DNA of 64,000 nt from JAPOUP01 sp965203255 (GTDB lineage: Bacteria; Pseudomonadota; Alphaproteobacteria; Rhodobacterales; Rhodobacteraceae), in assembly GCA_965203255.1 (NCBI GenBank), contig OZ241882.1, positions 1,488,001 to 1,552,000 of the forward strand, given 5' to 3'. A model generated the notes under the pieces. It saw only the letters and a program-made list of their open reading frames with translations, ran no database searches and was not told the DNA's origin. Made by a program: the position numbers and the translations under genes. Of the stretch, positions 9,096-18,659 are shown piece by piece; position 1 is the first letter of the stretch; each line of letters opens with the position of its first letter.

Positions 9096-10499
9096 TCAGG
9101 TTCCGAGGCACATGCCCACCGCAGACACGAACGCGTCACCCCGTGCCTCAAAGTCTGGAAACTGGTCGAAACTGGCCGCTGCCGGGGCAAGGAGTACCGT
9201 GTCACCCGCCTGTGCATCCTCAACAGCTCTGGCAACCGCTCGCTCCATGGTTCCACAGATCTCATGCGGGATCCCACCAACCTGCAATGCGAATTCGCGA
9301 GCCGAATGACCAATGAAGTAAGCCTTTACCACAGTTCCCAGATGGGCTTTGAGCCCGATGATCCCGTTCTCCTTTCCAAGCCCTCCTGCAATCCAGCGGA
9401 CGTTCTCGAATGCCATGAGCGCCTGAGCGGCACTCTCCACATTCGTTGCTTTGCTGTCGTTGACATAAATCACGCCACCAGACTCAGCGACGATCTGGCT
9501 CCGATGGGGAAGTCCCGCGAAAGCATGGAACGCCTCCTCAATTTGCCTCGGCCCAAGTCCAAGCGCCCGAATTGCGGCGTAGGCAGCACAGGCGTTCTGA
9601 TGGTTGTGCTGACCGGGGAGCCCCCTAATTCGACGCAGGTCGATCGACGCGATCTGCCTACCTTTCCGGCGCTCTGCCAGAAATCCCTTTCGGGCGGAAA
9701 CAGACCAGCCCGGCCCCGACAGCCGTCTTCCGCTCGATATCTGAATGACCCTGTCATCCGACGGGCCAACAGAGAGTTGATTGGCCAGAAACCGTCCTTC
9801 GGGTTGGTCCACGCCAATCACCGCACGGTCCGGCGCTCCCTCAACGAATAGACGTCGCTTGGCTGCAAAATAGCCGCCAACACCGCCATGCCTTGCAAGA
9901 TGATCGGGCGTGAGATTCGTCAACACCGCAATGTCAGGCGTCAATGCCCTGGCTATGTCAGTCTGGTAGCTGGACAGCTCAAGCACCACGACCTCGCCAT
10001 CGCTCAATGGATCGAGATCAAGAACACCCCTACCGATGTTTCCAGCGAGCTGGCAACGCCTGCCCGCCTGACCAAGGACGTGGCGAACTAGTGCCGACGT
10101 TGTCGATTTGCCATTCGATCCAGTCACGGCGATCACCCTCGGAATGCTGTCAAACCGCTCCCAAGAGGATTCGGCGACGCTTCGGAAAAAAAGTCCGATG
10201 TCGTTGTCAACCGGAACGCCGGCGGCGAGAGCAGCCGCAACCGCAGGGTTGGCCTCCGGATAGAGATGCGGAATCCCCGGGGAAACGATCAACGCTGACA
10301 CACCGTCCAGTCCTCGCTGCCCTGTTGGGTCACATATAGTGAAGCCCTCCGCTTCGGCACGGGATCTGGCCTCCGGACTGTCGTCCCATGCAACTGGCTG
10401 CGCCTCCCCAGCTCGCAGAGCTCTGGCAGCGGCAAGGCCGGATCTGCCTAAACCGAGCACCGCGACCTTCCTGCCTCTATACCCGAGAACCGGAATCAC
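9096..10499 (-). CDS. murD: UDP-N-acetylmuramoyl-L-alanine--D-glutamate ligase
   Basis: This 467-residue cytoplasmic Mur ligase adds D-glutamate to UDP-MurNAc-L-Ala. It shows the amino-terminal dinucleotide-like motif VLGLGRSGLAAARAL (about 14-28), the P-loop TGSNGKSTTSALV and the LELSSYQ motif that is diagnostic of MurD. It continues with NLTPDHLARHG and the carboxyl-terminal NDSKATN signature. It follows mraY, separated by about 130 bases, which is more than elsewhere in the upstream half of the cluster. Confidence 0.97.
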   Translation of the reverse strand: MIPVLGYRGRKVAVLGLGRSGLAAARALRAGEAQPVAWDDSPEARSRAEAEGFTICDPTGQRGLDGVSALIVSPGIPHLYPEANPAVAAALAAGVPVDNDIGLFFRSVAESSWERFDSIPRVIAVTGSNGKSTTSALVRHVLGQAGRRCQLAGNIGRGVLDLDPLSDGEVVVLELSSYQTDIARALTPDIAVLTNLTPDHLARHGGVGGYFAAKRRLFVEGAPDRAVIGVDQPEGRFLANQLSVGPSDDRVIQISSGRRLSGPGWSVSARKGFLAERRKGRQIASIDLRRIRGLPGQHNHQNACAAYAAIRALGLGPRQIEEAFHAFAGLPHRSQIVAESGGVIYVNDSKATNVESAAQALMAFENVRWIAGGLGKENGIIGLKAHLGTVVKAYFIGHSAREFALQVGGIPHEICGTMERAVARAVEDAQAGDTVLLAPAAASFDQFPDFEARGDAFVSAVGMCLGT

Positions 10500-10632
10500 C
10501 GGTGAATCCAGACGAGATCGAAAGACCGGGCACCAACCTTAAGCACATTGGACGGATCAGCCAAGGGATGTAGCTGACCTGCAGGCTCCCAAAACCCGCC
10601 AACGGCCCCCTGCCCAGGCACAGCGTTCGCTT

Positions 10633-11718
10633 TCATCTAACCTTCAGCGTAGCCAGTCCGATCAACGCCAGAATCAAGGCAATGATCCAGAAACGAATCA
10701 CAATCTGCGGCTCAGCCCAGCCCAGTTTCTCGAAGTGATGATGCAGGGGTGCCATGCGCAGTATGCGCTTTCCCGTCCGCTTGAAATACGCCACCTGGAG
10801 TATCACCGATAGAGTTTCAGCCACGAATACACCTCCGACAATCGCAAGAACCAGTTCGTGTTTGATCACCACCGCGATCGCCCCAAGTGCCCCACCCAGG
10901 GCAAGTGCGCCGGTATCACCCATGAACACCGCCGCAGGTGGCGCATTGAACCAGAGAAACCCAAGCCCTCCACCGATCAATCCGGCTGTGAAGACGAGAA
11001 TCTCACCAGTCCCAGGAACATAGTGAACGTCCAGATACTCGGTGAAGTCAATTCGGCCAACAGCATATGCGATAACACCAAGCGTGCCTGCGGCGATCAT
11101 CACCGGCATGATCGCAAGCCCGTCAAGCCCATCGGTCAGGTTCACCGCATTGGCCGCTCCGACAATGACCAAAGCCGCGAAGGGAACAAACAGCAAGCCG
11201 AGGTTCACCAATGTGTCCTTAAGGACAGGAAGGGCCAACATGTTTCGCAACACATCAGGATGATGCAGGCCAGCCCAATAGCCCGCGATGCCGGCGATCA
11301 CACACCCAATCACAAACCGCTGCCGACCGGACAGCCCCTTGGACGAGTCACCCCTTATCTTCATGAAATCGTCAGCGAAACCCACAAGGCCGAAACCCAC
11401 CGTCGCAAACAGAATGACCCAAAGAAACGGATTGTCGAGCCGCATCCAAAGAAGGGTCGATAGAATGAGGGCAGCAAGAATCATCAGGCCGCCCATCGTT
11501 GGCGTGCCCTTCTTGGCCACAAGGTGATGCTCCGGCCCATCTGCCCGTATTGGCTGCCCATTCGCCTGATATCTCCCAAGTAGCCTGATCATCGGACCAC
11601 CAAAGGCGAAACAGAACACCAGAGCCGTGAAGAACGCTCCACCTGATCGGAAGGTTATGTAGCGGAAGAGATTGAAGAAATCTCCCCCATCGGAAAGCTC
11701 CGTCAGCCAATACAACAT
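10633..11718 (-). CDS. mraY: Phospho-N-acetylmuramoyl-pentapeptide transferase
   Basis: This is a 361-residue membrane enzyme with about ten transmembrane segments. It transfers phospho-MurNAc-pentapeptide to undecaprenyl phosphate to make lipid I. Typical motifs are KKGTPTMGGLMI (about 69-80), GFADDFMKI with the catalytic aspartates (about 113-121), NAVNLTDGLDGLA, and PLHHHFEK-GW near the end (about 324-333). The start ATG at 11718 is the same position as the last base of murF, so the two are translationally coupled. Confidence 0.97.
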   Translation of the reverse strand: MLYWLTELSDGGDFFNLFRYITFRSGGAFFTALVFCFAFGGPMIRLLGRYQANGQPIRADGPEHHLVAKKGTPTMGGLMILAALILSTLLWMRLDNPFLWVILFATVGFGLVGFADDFMKIRGDSSKGLSGRQRFVIGCVIAGIAGYWAGLHHPDVLRNMLALPVLKDTLVNLGLLFVPFAALVIVGAANAVNLTDGLDGLAIMPVMIAAGTLGVIAYAVGRIDFTEYLDVHYVPGTGEILVFTAGLIGGGLGFLWFNAPPAAVFMGDTGALALGGALGAIAVVIKHELVLAIVGGVFVAETLSVILQVAYFKRTGKRILRMAPLHHHFEKLGWAEPQIVIRFWIIALILALIGLATLKVR

Positions 11719-13160
11719 CAGGCTTGCCTTTCATTATCTGGCATCGGACAGCCCAGCTCCCGGACGGCGTCAACGACGAGGGAAACTCCGCTACCTTTCG
11801 AACCCTTGACCAGCAAAACATCACCTGCGTCAACCAGACCATTCGCTGACTTCGCCAGTTCAGCAGCCGTTTCAGCCCAGCTTCCACGCATCTGGTGAGG
11901 AAGACAGTCGTAGAGGGTTCGCATGCGTGGACCCACGCAGTGAACAACGTCCAACGACTGCATGGATGGACAATCAGCCAATTCCGCGTGAAGCCTCTCC
12001 TGGTCCTGTCCAAGCTCAAGCATGTCCCCGAGAACCGCAATGCGGCGGCCCCGCCTGATACGCCCGACTCCATCAATGGGCTGCGTCACTGCCAATGCAT
12101 CGAGTGCGGCCTCCATCGATGCGGGGTTGGCATTGAACGCATCGTCAATCAGTTCGAACGAGGTCCCGTCGCTGATGGGATCAAGCAGCAGACGTTCGTG
12201 TGTGCCGCGCCCCTCCGGCGGCTGCCAGGAACTGAGGTCATGTGCAGCCAGGGCGAGATCAAGACCAAGTAGTTCGGCAACGCCAAGCGTTGCCAAGGCA
12301 TTGAGCGCGAAATGACGCCCGGGAACCGATAACATGAACATTAGTGGTGCTTTCCCAACTCGGGCACGCGCAACAGTGGCGGTAGCCGTCACCTGCACCT
12401 CGACAAGTTGACAGAACCGCTCTGGGCCAAAGCCAAAATCACGGCCTGTCACGCCAATCCGCTCGGCGGCGGAACGCAATATCGTTGTGACCCCAAGTTC
12501 GCCATTGAATAGTGCCGCCCCGCCCGCCTTGAGGCCCTCGAATATCGAGGCCTTCTCCCGGGCAATTCCCTCAATGCTGCCAAATGCCTCCAGATGCGCA
12601 GGCGCGACCGTCGTGACAAGCGCGAGGTCGAGATCCGCCAGGCGCGCCAGAGGTGCGATCTCCCCTGGACGGTTCATGCCGATCTCGATGACGGCGTAAT
12701 CAGCTTCCTTAGGCAGACGTGCCAGCGTCAAAGGCACTCCCCAATGATTGTTGAAGCTCCTTTCCGCTGCATGGACCCGCCCTTGACGCGACAGCGCCGA
12801 ACGAAGCATTTCCTTGGTCGAGGTCTTGCCCACTGACCCGGTGACGCCAATTGCTTTCGCTCGACTGCGCGACCGGGCCTCAAAGGCCAACCGTTCCAGC
12901 GCAGGAAGGACGTCTTCGACAACCAGGAGGGGAGAATTCGGCCCGATATCATCGGGGACGCGGCTGACCAGCGCAGCGGCGGCGCCCCGTTCGAAGGCTG
13001 CGGCAACAAAATCATGGCCATCGCGAGCATCCGTTAGGGCCACGAACAGGTCACCCGGATCCAGAGTGCGCGTGTCGATGGACACGCCATTGGCCACCCA
13101 ATTGGATTTCACGCACCCTCCAGTGGCGGCAGCCGCCTCACTCGCGGTCCAGAGCGGCAC
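11718..13160 (-). CDS. murF: UDP-N-acetylmuramoyl-tripeptide--D-alanyl-D-alanine ligase
   Basis: This 480-residue cytoplasmic ligase adds the D-Ala-D-Ala dipeptide to the UDP-MurNAc-tripeptide. Visible signatures are the P-loop GVTGSVGKTSTKEML (about 104-118), SFNNHWGVPLTL, the EIGMNRPGEI segment characteristic of MurF and the carboxyl-terminal VLLVKGSKGSG motif. The end overlaps the mraY start by one base and the start overlaps the end of murE by one base, a tight operon arrangement. Confidence 0.97.
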   Translation of the reverse strand: MPLWTASEAAAATGGCVKSNWVANGVSIDTRTLDPGDLFVALTDARDGHDFVAAAFERGAAAALVSRVPDDIGPNSPLLVVEDVLPALERLAFEARSRSRAKAIGVTGSVGKTSTKEMLRSALSRQGRVHAAERSFNNHWGVPLTLARLPKEADYAVIEIGMNRPGEIAPLARLADLDLALVTTVAPAHLEAFGSIEGIAREKASIFEGLKAGGAALFNGELGVTTILRSAAERIGVTGRDFGFGPERFCQLVEVQVTATATVARARVGKAPLMFMLSVPGRHFALNALATLGVAELLGLDLALAAHDLSSWQPPEGRGTHERLLLDPISDGTSFELIDDAFNANPASMEAALDALAVTQPIDGVGRIRRGRRIAVLGDMLELGQDQERLHAELADCPSMQSLDVVHCVGPRMRTLYDCLPHQMRGSWAETAAELAKSANGLVDAGDVLLVKGSKGSGVSLVVDAVRELGCPMPDNERQA

Positions 13161-14674
13161 TATGCGAGCCTTCCGTCCAATGCTGCAACCGCAACACTTG
13201 CCTGCTCGGCATCGTTGAAAGGAAAGACGTCGTCTCCTACGATCTGCCCGGTCTCATGCCCTTTGCCCGCAACCAACAGCGCATCTCCCGGCTGAAGGGC
13301 ATCCACCCCACGAAGGATTGCCTCGGCCCGGTCCGGAACCTCGGTCGCCTCCGGACAGCCCGAGAGGATAGCGGCCCGGATGAGGGCGGGATCCTCGCTG
13401 CGGGGATTGTCATCGGTGACGAACGCCAGGTCGGCGTACAGCCTCGCTGCTTCTCCCATCATCGGGCGCTTGTAGGGGTCGCGGTCACCGCCGGCCCCGA
13501 AAACCACTATGAGGCGACCCAATACATGTGGCCGCAGCGCCTTCAACGCGATCTTGAGCGCCTCTGGAGTATGGGAATAGTCCACGAATACCGCCCCGCC
13601 GTTGTCGCGTGTAGCTGCCAGCTCAAAGCGCCCACGAACGCCGTGAAGGAATTTCATCGATTCGAATACGTCATCGGAATCACTGCCGCTGGCAATCGCC
13701 AATCCAGCTGCGGTCAGCACGTTCTCTGCCTGAAATCCGCCAATCAGTCCCAACCGAACCTGTCTGGCGCAGCCCTTCCAGTCAAACCGCAGAATCTGCC
13801 CTTTTGCACTGTAGCGCTGAGCGCAAATGCGTAGGTTGGCACCCGATCCACGACCTATCGTGATGAGGTTCTGGCCACGGTCCGCAACGATGTTCGCCAA
13901 TGCGCCGCCGTATGGATCATCCAGGTTGATCACTGCAGCACCGTCCTCCGCAAGCACTCGCTTGAACAGACCAGCCTTCGCAGCGAAATACTCATCGACT
14001 CCCGCATGATAATCGAGATGGTCGTGGCCAAGATTCGTGAAGGCAGCCGCCGCCAATCGGACTCCATCGAGCCTGCGTTGGTCCAGCCCATGGCTTGAGG
14101 CTTCCATCGCAGCGTGCTGGATTCCCCTGCTCGCCAATTCCGATAGTAGCCGGTGAAGCGTAACCGGTTCGGGCGTGGTGTGCCTAAGTGGTGCGCTCCA
14201 GGCACCTTCGACTCCAGTCGTGCCGACATTTACCGAAGAAACTCCGAGCAACGACCAGATTTGGCGGGTGAACGTCGCCACCGAGGTCTTTCCATTGGTA
14301 CCGGTCACCGCAACCACAACTTCAGGCTGCCGACCGAACCAAAGAGCGGCGGCGAGGGAAAGCGTCTGTCTGGGATCCTGGGCAACGACCAGCGCCGCGT
14401 CCGCTGATGCAAGATCCGGCTGCGCAAGACGTGCACCTTCTGGATCGGTCAGGATGGCTGCCGCACCGACACGCAGCGCAGACCGGATGAATTTCGCTCC
14501 ATGCACCCTGCCTCCGGGGAGTGCGGCGAACAGGTTGCCCTGACCGACCGAGCGGCTGTCGACCGCAATTCCGGTCACCCGCGCTTCGCGACCACCCCGT
14601 GCGGCCAGTCCTAGCTCCGCAAGTGATTTCACCTGATCGCCCATTCGTTGACCTGAAAGTTGCGGCAGCGGCAT
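13160..14674 (-). CDS. murE: UDP-N-acetylmuramoyl-L-alanyl-D-glutamate--2,6-diaminopimelate ligase
   Basis: This 504-residue cytoplasmic ligase adds the third amino acid of the stem peptide. It shows VDSRSVGQGNLFAALPG (about 38-54), the P-loop VTGTNGKTSVATF, the MEASSHGL motif and, near the carboxyl-terminus, the DDNPRSEDP motif. The Asp-Asn-Pro-Arg sequence is the known specificity element for meso-diaminopimelate rather than lysine, so the wall is predicted to be DAP-type. An alternative start at 14644 (MGDQVKSL) has a slightly better ribosome-binding site (AGGTC) and cannot be excluded. It lies 9 bases after ftsI. Confidence 0.96.
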   Translation of the reverse strand: MPLPQLSGQRMGDQVKSLAELGLAARGGREARVTGIAVDSRSVGQGNLFAALPGGRVHGAKFIRSALRVGAAAILTDPEGARLAQPDLASADAALVVAQDPRQTLSLAAALWFGRQPEVVVAVTGTNGKTSVATFTRQIWSLLGVSSVNVGTTGVEGAWSAPLRHTTPEPVTLHRLLSELASRGIQHAAMEASSHGLDQRRLDGVRLAAAAFTNLGHDHLDYHAGVDEYFAAKAGLFKRVLAEDGAAVINLDDPYGGALANIVADRGQNLITIGRGSGANLRICAQRYSAKGQILRFDWKGCARQVRLGLIGGFQAENVLTAAGLAIASGSDSDDVFESMKFLHGVRGRFELAATRDNGGAVFVDYSHTPEALKIALKALRPHVLGRLIVVFGAGGDRDPYKRPMMGEAARLYADLAFVTDDNPRSEDPALIRAAILSGCPEATEVPDRAEAILRGVDALQPGDALLVAGKGHETGQIVGDDVFPFNDAEQASVAVAALDGRLA

Positions 14675-14683
14675 CTGTGATAC

Positions 14684-16453
14684 CTAGCCATCGTTCAGAC
14701 TCAGTTCAATCTCCGGGCGAAGGCCAAGAATAGGGGCCGTCCGGCGAATGATCTCCGCTGCAACGGGAGCGGCCGTCCAACCGGCGGTACGGCGTGGCTT
14801 CGATCCGGACGTCTCGACCGGTTCGTCCAGCGACACGATCAGAACATATTTGGGATCGTCGGTTGGGAACACGCTCGCGAAGGTTGCGATGACCCTGTCA
14901 TTGTAGTAGCCACCGCCCGGCCGCGGCTTGTCTGCGGTGCCAGTCTTACCTCCGACATGATATCCCGGAACCCTGGCGAAGCTCGCGGTGCCGTTCTCAA
15001 CCACGTCCCCTAGCATTTCCCTGATCTGGGCCGAGACTTCTGGACGGATGATGCGGTTACCCATGCCAACCGTCCCACGTTTCAGGATCGTGGGTGTCAC
15101 CAACGTTCCGCCGTTGACGACAGTCGCGTACGCTGCGGCGAGATGAAGTGGGCTGGCCGACATGCCATGGCCGTAGGATGTGGTGATGCTTACGATCTGT
15201 GACCAATTCTCTGGGACCAGAGGTTTGGCTCCAGGCGCTTCGAACAGCTCAACAGGAGAGGGCTCAAGAAATCCGAGTTCCGCAAAGAAATCGCGTTGAC
15301 GTTCCTCCCCGATCATCAGGGCTATGTTGGCAGTGCCCACATTGGAAGACTTTCGGATTACGTCCCGGACTGGCAGTTTCGGGCCGTAGTTCCTGTTGTT
15401 CCATTCCTTGATCCTATACCTACCCCATATCAATGGTGCCTGCGCGTTGACCTCGGTTTCGGCGCCGACGAGTCTCAATTCCATCGCTTGCGCCACAGTG
15501 AATATCTTGAATGTGGACCCGAGTTCATAGACCCCTTGTACCGCACGATTGAACAATGGACTGTCAGACTGATCGCCTTTCAGCAGTGGAACGGGCCGTT
15601 TGTTTGGATCGAAATCAGGCAAGCTTGTCAAAGCGATTATCTCTCCGGTAACCACATCCAGTAGAATCGCAGCAGCACCCCTCGCATTCATCATCTGCAT
15701 TCCACCCTGCAGCACGCGCTCGACGGCGGCCTGCACTGTCAGGTCTATGGAAATCTCCAGTGGCCGCCCCTGTTCGGCAGGGTCGCGAAGGAAATCGTCG
15801 AAAGCCTTCTCTACGCCCGCAGTGCCAATGATTTCAGCGGCGTGGACCCCTTCGCGTCCGAACCCATATCCACCAAGCACGTGGGCGGCGAGAGGACCAT
15901 TCGGATAGAGTCGCATTTCCCGCGGACCAAACAACAGACCTGGCTCCCCGATGTCATGTACCACCTGACGCTGCTCCGGAGAGATCTTTTTCTTTATCCA
16001 AAGAAATTTGCGAGGGCCGGTAAAGTCTCGAACCAAACGTTCAGGATCAAGATCGGGGAATATCCTGACAAGCTCCTGGGCAGCCCGAACCGGGTCAACC
16101 ATCTGCGGAGGCTGCGCGTACAGGGAATACGTGCGGAGATTTGTCGCAAGAATCCTTCCGCGTCTATCCACAATATCTGCACGTTGCGCAACTATTCCAC
16201 TCGTCGAGATGGCGGAGCGCGGCTCTTCCGGCTCAGTGGCCGCCATCAGACCCATGCGCCCTCCAACTGCCAGAAACGCACAGAGGAACAGAAGAGCCAG
16301 TACCACCAGACGCCCCTCAGCACGAAAACGCGCCTTGTCGCGCATTTCCTCCAGACGTAGTTGGGCGTTCTCGCGCTCGATCGCATCCGGCGTCTCACCT
16401 TCCTGTCGCGCAAGGAGGATCCCAGCCAATGGGCGTAGGGTCCGACGCGTCAT
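14684..16453 (-). CDS. ftsI: Septal peptidoglycan transpeptidase FtsI (PBP3, class B)
   Basis: This 589-residue division protein has a short cytoplasmic tail, one transmembrane helix (about residues 48-67) and a periplasmic part. The periplasmic part carries the dimerisation domain (starting RGRILATN near 99-106) and the transpeptidase domain. Its catalytic motifs are all present: STFK (active-site Ser), SSN and KTGT. It crosslinks septal peptidoglycan and pairs with FtsW. The charged amino-terminus, rich in Glu and Arg, is somewhat longer than in enterobacterial PBP3. The start overlaps the end of ftsL by 4 bases (ATGA type), indicating translational coupling. Confidence 0.96.
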   Translation of the reverse strand: MTRRTLRPLAGILLARQEGETPDAIERENAQLRLEEMRDKARFRAEGRLVVLALLFLCAFLAVGGRMGLMAATEPEEPRSAISTSGIVAQRADIVDRRGRILATNLRTYSLYAQPPQMVDPVRAAQELVRIFPDLDPERLVRDFTGPRKFLWIKKKISPEQRQVVHDIGEPGLLFGPREMRLYPNGPLAAHVLGGYGFGREGVHAAEIIGTAGVEKAFDDFLRDPAEQGRPLEISIDLTVQAAVERVLQGGMQMMNARGAAAILLDVVTGEIIALTSLPDFDPNKRPVPLLKGDQSDSPLFNRAVQGVYELGSTFKIFTVAQAMELRLVGAETEVNAQAPLIWGRYRIKEWNNRNYGPKLPVRDVIRKSSNVGTANIALMIGEERQRDFFAELGFLEPSPVELFEAPGAKPLVPENWSQIVSITTSYGHGMSASPLHLAAAYATVVNGGTLVTPTILKRGTVGMGNRIIRPEVSAQIREMLGDVVENGTASFARVPGYHVGGKTGTADKPRPGGGYYNDRVIATFASVFPTDDPKYVLIVSLDEPVETSGSKPRRTAGWTAAPVAAEIIRRTAPILGLRPEIELSLNDG

Positions 16454-16809
16454 CGCACGACACCCTGACTGGATTCGGACCTCACAATCGGACCGGTTAT
16501 GGCAGCGGTCTCCTGAATCCGTAGCGGCGGAAAGGCGATTTGGTCGATATGTCCGAACTGTTCGGGAAGTAATGGAAACAGTCCCAGTTTGTCGAAATTG
16601 AGATCCGCGAGTTCCCTCAATCGGTCAGGTCGGTTGAGATAGGCCCATTCCGCCCGCAACACAGCCCGCAGTTCCATCAAGCGGCCAACTTCCTGCTGCA
16701 ATTCCTCCAGTCGACCTAGCGCAGCTCTGGTTCTGTAGTTTTCCTGATAGGCCCAAAAGGCGAGACCGATTACGCCAAGAACCGAGAATACACATAACAA
16801 TGATCTCAT
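16450..16809 (-). CDS. ftsL: Cell division protein FtsL
   Basis: This 119-residue bitopic protein has one amino-terminal transmembrane helix (about residues 3-20) followed by a coiled coil (heptad-like leucines, about 30-62) and the sequence EWAYLNRPDRLRELA. That last stretch is the recognisable end-of-coil motif of alphaproteobacterial FtsL. It scaffolds FtsW and FtsI with FtsB and FtsQ at the divisome. Sequence conservation in this family is low, so the call also relies on its position between rsmH and ftsI. It overlaps both neighbours by 4 bases. Confidence 0.92.
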   Translation of the reverse strand: MRSLLCVFSVLGVIGLAFWAYQENYRTRAALGRLEELQQEVGRLMELRAVLRAEWAYLNRPDRLRELADLNFDKLGLFPLLPEQFGHIDQIAFPPLRIQETAAITGPIVRSESSQGVVR

Positions 16810-17825
16810 TGTTCCATCGTCCCCCTTTTCATCGTCGGCAGTCCGAGTGCGACGCGGTCACAATGACCTGCCTCGGCGGAGGTGCGGATACCGATCCGAA
16901 GTCTAGCTGAGCGCGAACGCCGGTTGTATTCGAGTTCCTGTTCGTCTGGCTGTATGGCAATCCGGGTCCTTTGATGGAATCGGGCAGCCATACCCAACTT
17001 CGGAGGTGCATGGCGGCTGCCTTGCAGCTCCCGGCCACTGCGCTGGCGGAAGAAGCGCTTGACCAACCGGTCTTCAATCGAGTGAAAGGTCACGACCGCA
17101 AGAATGCCGCCCGCCTTCAACGCCCGCTCTGCCGCTTCAAGACCGTCCACGAGCTGTTCAAACTCATTGTTTACCGCAACTCTCAACGCCTGGAAGGTAC
17201 GGGTCGCTGGATGGGAATGACCAGGTCTGGGCCGAGGAAGGCAGCCCTGAATTGCGGACACCAGTTCCAGGGTGCGCGTGATCGGTTCCCGGGTTCTGCG
17301 ATGAACGATTGCCCGGGCGATCCGCCGAGCGGAGTGCTCCTCACCGTAGGCGTGAAGGATATCGGCCAGTTCCGCTTCGTTTAGTTGGTTGACCAAATCC
17401 GCGGCTGTTCCCGACTGTCGACCCATCCGCATGTCCAAAGGGCCGTCAGCAGCAAACGAAAAGCCTCGCTCGGCATTGTCGAGTTGCATCGACGAGACTC
17501 CAAGGTCGAGCGTGATGCCGTCCAAAGGCACGTCGGCAATGCGATCGAGGTTGCCAAACATTCCTTCGACAAGGCGCAGTCGGTGGCCGTACTTCCTCGC
17601 CAATTCCCCAGCGAACACGAACACCTCGGGATCACGGTCGACCGCAATGACGCGTTCGGCCCCAGCCGCAAGTAGAGCGCGGGAATATCCACCCGCGCCG
17701 AATGTACCGTCGAGCCACACGCCCGATACGGGAGACACCTGCTCCATGAGCGACCGCAGCAGGACAGGAATGTGAGGGTCGCAACTTCGATCGAAGGCGG
17801 GCGCGGCCACTGATCTAGTTTCCAC
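16806..17825 (-). CDS. rsmH: 16S rRNA (cytosine(1402)-N(4))-methyltransferase RsmH
   Basis: This S-adenosylmethionine-dependent methyltransferase modifies C1402 of 16S rRNA in the ribosomal P site. Visible motifs are HIPVLL near the start, LDGTFGAGGYSRALL (SAM site I), AVDRDPE, and GITLDLGVSSMQLD. Further on come FSFAADGPLDMRM and the carboxyl-terminal FHSIEDRLVKRFF. An open frame extends upstream to 18029 but would lie inside mraZ, so I prefer a GTG at 17825, overlapping the mraZ stop by 11 bases; a second GTG at 17810 is equally possible. The product is then about 339 residues, close to the family length. It lies second in the dcw cluster. Confidence 0.93.
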   Translation of the reverse strand: METRSVAAPAFDRSCDPHIPVLLRSLMEQVSPVSGVWLDGTFGAGGYSRALLAAGAERVIAVDRDPEVFVFAGELARKYGHRLRLVEGMFGNLDRIADVPLDGITLDLGVSSMQLDNAERGFSFAADGPLDMRMGRQSGTAADLVNQLNEAELADILHAYGEEHSARRIARAIVHRRTREPITRTLELVSAIQGCLPRPRPGHSHPATRTFQALRVAVNNEFEQLVDGLEAAERALKAGGILAVVTFHSIEDRLVKRFFRQRSGRELQGSRHAPPKLGMAARFHQRTRIAIQPDEQELEYNRRSRSARLRIGIRTSAEAGHCDRVALGLPTMKRGTMEQ

Positions 17826-18339
17826 GGAGTTTGCTGATCGGAACGCGCGGATTGAAGTCTCTTGGGAGATTTTCCGTCCAAGCCCTTCGTTTGCTCTCCT
17901 TGTTGGCGTCATAGGCCCCTGGTGACCAAATCTGGAAAGTGGAGCCGGTTGCGACGAATAGCGCAGATGTCGAGAGACCGAACCGCTTCCGAAGCCTTGG
18001 AGAGAGGACGATGCGTCCTGTGTCATCAATGGTGGCCAGCTGGGAATGGGTGGAATAGAGTTCTACCCTAGACTCCGTTTCGGGCGATTCATCCTGAACG
18101 CGGATCCACGAGACAATCTCGTGATAGAGGCTGATCGTGTGGCATTCCATGTAGGCCCGGTGAAGGGGAGCAGGAGTCTCAGGGTGATCGTCACCGAAGA
18201 CTATGGCGAACTGGGGATTGCGGTCAGACGACCACTCTGGATCGCCCTTTTCCAGCACACGCCGAAACTCAGCCGGAACTGAGACCCGGCCCTTTCCGTC
18301 GACCTTCTGGATGAACTGACCTGCGAACCACTGAGCCAA
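17815..18339 (-). CDS. mraZ: Transcriptional regulator MraZ
   Basis: MraZ is a DNA-binding protein with two AbrB-like (SpoVT) repeats that controls the dcw operon it heads. The first repeat is visible as FIQKVDGKGRVSVPAEFRRVL and the second as ATIDDTGRIVLSPRLRKRFGL, each with the DxxGR core. The family starts a few residues before the first repeat, so I favour the TTG codon at 18339. An in-frame ATG at 18450 would add 37 residues of alanine/proline-rich sequence without homology. With the TTG start the protein has 174 residues. Translation from a weak TTG codon would keep the amount low. It is probably autoregulated at the promoter upstream. Confidence 0.9.
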   Translation of the reverse strand: MAQWFAGQFIQKVDGKGRVSVPAEFRRVLEKGDPEWSSDRNPQFAIVFGDDHPETPAPLHRAYMECHTISLYHEIVSWIRVQDESPETESRVELYSTHSQLATIDDTGRIVLSPRLRKRFGLSTSALFVATGSTFQIWSPGAYDANKESKRRAWTENLPRDFNPRVPISKLRGN

Positions 18340-18407
18340 TGTCCCGTCGACCCTTTTCGCCCTGCCCACTGCGCCGAGTGCCGACTGCTCTGCTGCTAAC
18401 GGAGGCG

Positions 18408-18558
18408 GTGGGCTGGATGCTGCCAACTTCCAGCCCACTGCCCTGCCCATCTACCGGGCAGTCCAGCCGAACATGCTGCTTGAGGGGATACATGCATGCG
18501 CTCTGGCTTTCTCCGTGTGATGCAGGCGGAGCCTGTTTGTGTCCGGCGTCGCCTGCAT
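18408..18558 (-). promoter_or_regulatory. Structured leader of the mraZ-dcw transcript
   Basis: Three perfect inverted repeats lie in a row in the presumed 5' leader. They are a 9-bp stem at 18408-18416/18430-18438 (13-nt loop), a 7-bp stem at 18437-18443/18456-18462, and a 9-bp stem at 18520-18528/18550-18558. The first two overlap by two bases and may be alternatives. No run of T follows, so these are not ordinary terminators. They would fold in the transcript that starts at the predicted promoter and reads into mraZ. No known riboswitch or RNA family is recognised. Confidence 0.45.
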
Positions 18559-18625
18559 GAAACCTGCATCGCGGAGGGAGGTGAATCTGCTGCTCGTCGT
18601 CCTTTCCGCCCACATCACACTTGAA

Positions 18626-18653
18626 AGATTACATGGGATTAAATGGCTGTCAA
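18626..18653 (-). promoter_or_regulatory. Candidate sigma-70 promoter of the dcw cluster
   Basis: On the minus strand TTGACA (18653-18648) is followed after 16 bases by TAATCT (18631-18626), a good -35 and a fair -10 element. It lies about 290 bases upstream of the mraZ start. The DNA further upstream is AT-rich, as often found at strong promoters. MraZ operators (repeats of about TGGGA) were looked for; a few GTGGG/TGGGA words occur nearby, but no convincing array. Confidence 0.45.
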
Positions 18654-18659
18654 CGGTCT

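Noticed and set aside
17826..18029. Longer amino-terminus of RsmH
   Set aside because: It would overlap mraZ by more than 200 bases and has no similarity to the family; internal GTG starts fit better.
18340..18450. Longer amino-terminus of MraZ from an ATG at 18450
   Set aside because: The added residues are Ala/Pro-rich, unlike MraZ, and the DNA contains the leader hairpins; not fully excluded.
18460..18640. RNase P RNA gene next to mraZ
   Set aside because: The conserved core around GAGGAAAGTCC is not present on either strand.
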